This document shows, piece after piece, positions 5,464 through 7,387 of a stretch of 7,387 nt of DNA. The stretch's first letter is position 1. Every line of letters begins with the position of its first letter. The stretch lies in assembly GCA_023410905.1 (NCBI GenBank), contig JAEYPL010000133.1, positions 1-7,387 on the forward strand, read 5' to 3'. Both the position numbers and the translations under genes were made by a program. The DNA comes from Pseudomonadota bacterium (GTDB lineage Bacteria > Pseudomonadota > Alphaproteobacteria > Rhizobiales > Hyphomicrobiaceae). Below the pieces are notes generated by a model. That model had not been told where the DNA came from. It did no database searches and saw only the letters and a program-made list of their open reading frames with translations.

Positions 5464-6108
5464 CTACATGCGCTCGATGACATCGGTCCGTTCTTTGGAA
5501 ACAACAGGTGCCGCCGCGGCAATGGCCGGCAGGATATCTTCGGCTTTATCCACGACCGTGTAGGGCACGTGCAGGCCCGCGCGGATGAAAGTCTCGGCCC
5601 GCATGTGATCGAGCAGGGCGCAGAGAGAGTCCCAGTAGCCCGCGACGTTGGCGATCACGATCGGCTTCGTGTGGCGCCCGAGCTGGGCCCACGTGAGCTG
5701 CTCGACGAGCTCCTCCAGTGTACCGATGCCGCCCGGCAGCGCGACGAACGCGTCCGAGCGCTCGAACATCAGGCGCTTTCGCTGATGCATGTCCTCGGTG
5801 ACGATCAGCTCGTTTACGTCACGCAGCATCTGCTCCTTCTCGGACAGAAACGACGGAATGATGCCTGTCACATATCCCTTGTGCTTGAGCACGGACTTGG
5901 CGACCTCGCCCATGAGACCGAGGCTGCCACCGCCATAAACGAGGCCGACGCCGGCTTCAGCGAGCTGCTGGCCGAGCGTGCGCGCGGCGCGTGCAAAATC
6001 AGGATTGCGACCGCTTCCCGACCCGCAGAACACGCACACATTCTGGATGCCATTGAGCTCCACGGACTGCTGGCCCGAGTTCTTCTTGCTGATGCTCTTC
6101 TTGGTCAT
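5464..6108 (-). CDS. LOG-family cytokinin-riboside-monophosphate phosphoribohydrolase (TIGR00730 type)
   Basis: A 214-residue Rossmann-like enzyme of the LOG family, which cleaves the N-glycosidic bond of nucleoside 5'-monophosphates (AMP or N6-modified AMP, releasing ribose 5-phosphate and the base); these proteins are often mis-labelled lysine decarboxylase. The signatures are complete: VCVFCGSGSG (24-33), VYGGGSLGLMG (57-67), MHQRK (107-111) and the catalytic PGGIGTLEE (125-133). Whether it makes cytokinin or only recycles nucleotides cannot be read from the sequence. The frame is open up to an ATG at 6186, and there are ATGs at 6120 and 6108. AAGGA abuts the ATG at 6120 (spacing 0) and is 12 bp from 6108, so I choose 6108, with 6120 as the alternative; the Arg/Pro-rich extension from 6186 is unlike the family. 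The C-terminal tail after PYTVVDK is ordinary. It is the first gene of a pair with mazG. Confidence 0.92.
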   Translation of the reverse strand: MTKKSISKKNSGQQSVELNGIQNVCVFCGSGSGRNPDFARAARTLGQQLAEAGVGLVYGGGSLGLMGEVAKSVLKHKGYVTGIIPSFLSEKEQMLRDVNELIVTEDMHQRKRLMFERSDAFVALPGGIGTLEELVEQLTWAQLGRHTKPIVIANVAGYWDSLCALLDHMRAETFIRAGLHVPYTVVDKAEDILPAIAAAAPVVSKERTDVIERM

Positions 6109-6364
6109 AGTCTTACGCATTCCTTGGGGTGCCGGCAGCCGCCGCCGGCCCTTCTTAGCATCGCCATGGCACGGCAATGCGGGCAAATTGCCTCAATCAC
6201 GTGAACGTTCGCGCGCGCCGCCATCCGTCTGGCGGTGGGCCGGTTCCAAGGCCGCGCCGGTCAGCGAACAGTATCGCGGGAAGATCATTGGACGACCGCG
6301 CGATTCTATGCATGGTTGCGCGCAAGAAACCGCGACCTTGAACGCGGAGCAGCCGGACCCTGCC
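6109..6364. promoter_or_regulatory. Divergent control region between the LOG/mazG unit and the phzF-like gene
   Basis: A 256-bp gap between two divergent genes must hold both promoters, but I could not pick convincing -35/-10 pairs. Visible symmetric sites are GGCAA-A-TTGCC (6182-6192), TCACGTGA (6197-6204) and TTGCGCGCAA (6316-6325). Each is short enough to arise by chance. The first two lie 4 bp apart, nearer the LOG side. Confidence 0.35.
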
Positions 6365-7279
6365 ATGCAGCTCAAATTTTACACCTTGGACGTGTTCACT
6401 GAAACGCGCTTCGGCGGCAATCCGCTCGGCGTCGTCATGAACGCCGATGCGCTGCCCGCCGGCCTCATGCAGGACATTGCGCGCGAGCTCAATCTCTCCG
6501 AGACCGTCTTCGTCCAGAAGGCGACGAACCCCGCAGCATCCGCCCGCATCCGCATCTTCACGCCGGCCGTCGAACTCCCCTTCGCAGGTCATCCGACGAT
6601 CGGGACCGGCATTCTCCTGGCGCAGCTTCGCGCAGGCGATGCACCCGGCGAGCAGGATGCTCTCGTCGTGCTCGAGGAGACGATCGGGCCCGTGCGCGTG
6701 GGTGTGCGCATGCGTCCCGGCAAGGCGGCTCACGCGGAATTCGATGCACCGAAGCTACCGGAGCCCGCAGGCGATCCGCCGAGCAGCGATCGCCTCGCGG
6801 CGGCGCTGGGCTTGAAGCCCTCGGAGATCGGCTTTGCCAATCACTATCCCTCGCAGTGGTCGGCTGGCGTACCTTTCACGTTCGTGCCCGTCGCGTCCAT
6901 GGCCGCCATTGGTCGCGCCGAGATCGTCTCGACACATTGGGCCGCAGCGTTCGGTGGCTCGCGGGCCGGGAAGGTCTACCTCTACACTGGTGAGACGGTG
7001 CACACGACATCGTCGTTTCACGCCCGCATGTTCGGACCTGGTGCCGGCATCGTCGAGGATCCGGCAACGGGTGGTGCTGCGGCCGCCTTCGCCGGTGTCG
7101 TCAATGCTTTCGACCAGCTTCCGGCCGGCACGCACAAGCGCATCATCGAGCAGGGCTTCGAGATGGGCCGCCCGAGCCTCATCGCGCTGTCGTTCGAGGT
7201 TGGCGCTAAGAGCAAGCTGGAGACGGTGCGCATTGGCGGCAGCGCCGTTCGCGTCAGCGAAGGCCACATCGAGATCTGA
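6365..7279 (+). CDS. PhzF-family isomerase-like protein
   Basis: A 304-residue member of the PhzF/diaminopimelate-epimerase-like fold, built from two similar halves. In phenazine producers PhzF isomerises trans-2,3-dihydro-3-hydroxyanthranilate, but most family members lie outside phenazine clusters and have unknown substrates; no other phz gene is present here, so phenazine synthesis is not implied. Family residues are present: FGGNPLGVV (16-24) near the start, the catalytic Glu46 in NLSETVFV (43-50), His76 in LPFAGHPT (71-78), and Asp232 in VEDPATGGA (230-238). No signal peptide, so cytoplasmic. The start at 6365 gives MQLKFYTLDVF, the usual beginning of the family; the frame is open far upstream (to 5978, antisense to the LOG gene) and an ATG at 6308 exists, but the extra residues have no family character. 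The ribosome binding site is weak. Two hairpins follow the stop. Confidence 0.92.
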   Translation: MQLKFYTLDVFTETRFGGNPLGVVMNADALPAGLMQDIARELNLSETVFVQKATNPAASARIRIFTPAVELPFAGHPTIGTGILLAQLRAGDAPGEQDALVVLEETIGPVRVGVRMRPGKAAHAEFDAPKLPEPAGDPPSSDRLAAALGLKPSEIGFANHYPSQWSAGVPFTFVPVASMAAIGRAEIVSTHWAAAFGGSRAGKVYLYTGETVHTTSSFHARMFGPGAGIVEDPATGGAAAAFAGVVNAFDQLPAGTHKRIIEQGFEMGRPSLIALSFEVGAKSKLETVRIGGSAVRVSEGHIEI

Positions 7280-7285
7280 CACACG

Positions 7286-7322
7286 CTCGCGCCTTCGGCG
7301 CGAGTAGGGCCGCAGGCCCTAC
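7286..7322 (+). terminator. Two back-to-back perfect hairpins after the phzF-like gene
   Basis: Hairpin 1 pairs CTCGCGCC (7286-7293) with GGCGCGAG (7297-7304) around the loop TTC. Hairpin 2 pairs GTAGGGCC (7304-7311) with GGCCCTAC (7315-7322) around GCA, sharing one base with hairpin 1. Both start within 45 bp of the stop, which fits a transcript end or 3' mRNA structure. No T-run follows, but the sequence turns into poly-G almost at once, so a natural T-run may be lost. They could also be a dispersed GC-rich repeat. Confidence 0.55.
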
Positions 7323-7329
7323 GACCCGC

Positions 7330-7387
7330 GGGGGGGGGGGGGGGGGGGGGCGGGGGGCGGGGCGGCGGGGGGGGGGGGGGCGGGGGG
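7330..7387. other. Poly-G contig end, probable sequencing artefact
   Basis: Twenty-one G in a row (7330-7350), then G-runs broken only by single C residues up to the edge; no A or T in the last 58 bases. This is the pattern made by two-colour sequencing when signal is lost and bases are called G. It comes directly after two strong hairpins, which could stall the polymerase. It should not be read as biological sequence. Confidence 0.85.

Noticed and set aside
5122..6204. Plus-strand open frame of 360 codons opposite LOG and mazG
   Set aside because: It is antisense to two well-identified enzymes and has no domain, signal peptide or ribosome binding site that I can see. Long antisense frames are usual in high-GC DNA.
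5978..6364. N-terminal extension of the phzF-like frame by 129 codons
   Set aside because: The extension runs antisense through the LOG start and lacks family similarity; MQLKFYTLDVF at 6365 is the normal PhzF-family beginning.
6365..7279. Phenazine biosynthesis cluster
   Set aside because: Only a PhzF-family gene is present; neighbours are unrelated and the family is widespread outside phenazine producers.

Overview
The window is about 7.4 kb of GC-rich DNA with eight protein genes and short intergenic gaps. It looks like chromosomal sequence from an alphaproteobacterium, most likely Hyphomicrobiales (Rhizobiales). The grounds are the GC-rich codon use, a bacterial phosphatidylcholine synthase of the Pcs type, and a membrane-anchored Tim14/Pam18-like J-protein, a form typical of Alphaproteobacteria. 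The species cannot be named from this sequence. The poly-G at the right edge suggests a contig end in a draft or metagenome assembly.

Layout, left to right. (1) 1-858, minus strand: a two-domain rhodanese-type sulfurtransferase whose C-terminus runs off the left edge. (2) 987-2489, plus strand: a two-gene unit made of a soluble von Willebrand factor A (VWA) protein and a membrane J-domain protein, ending in a long hairpin that spans the stop codon. (3) 2684-3046, plus: a small exported protein of unknown function with its own rho-independent terminator at 3093-3116. (4) 3135-3872, plus: phosphatidylcholine synthase. (5) 3873-4149: a non-coding gap with a perfect DnaA-box sequence, a repeated motif and GGTTAA/TTAACC half-sites. 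(6) 4150-4563, plus: a small exported protein with two cysteines and several tryptophans. It converges, with 6 bp between stop codons, on (7) a minus-strand pair: a LOG-family nucleotide phosphoribohydrolase (5464-6108) followed by mazG (4570-5445). (8) 6365-7279, plus: a PhzF-family isomerase-like protein, followed by two perfect back-to-back hairpins and then the poly-G end.

The genes do not form one pathway. Two local groupings make sense. The VWA and J-protein genes are 6 bp apart and are probably co-transcribed, which suggests a chaperone or assembly role at the inner membrane. The LOG and mazG genes are 18 bp apart, and both products act on nucleotides. Sulfurtransferase, Pcs and PhzF-like are stand-alone metabolic genes. 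I see no tRNA, rRNA, CRISPR array, insertion sequence, integrase, toxin-antitoxin pair or defence gene. The window reads as ordinary core chromosome, with the VWA/J-protein pair and the two unassigned exported proteins as the least understood parts.
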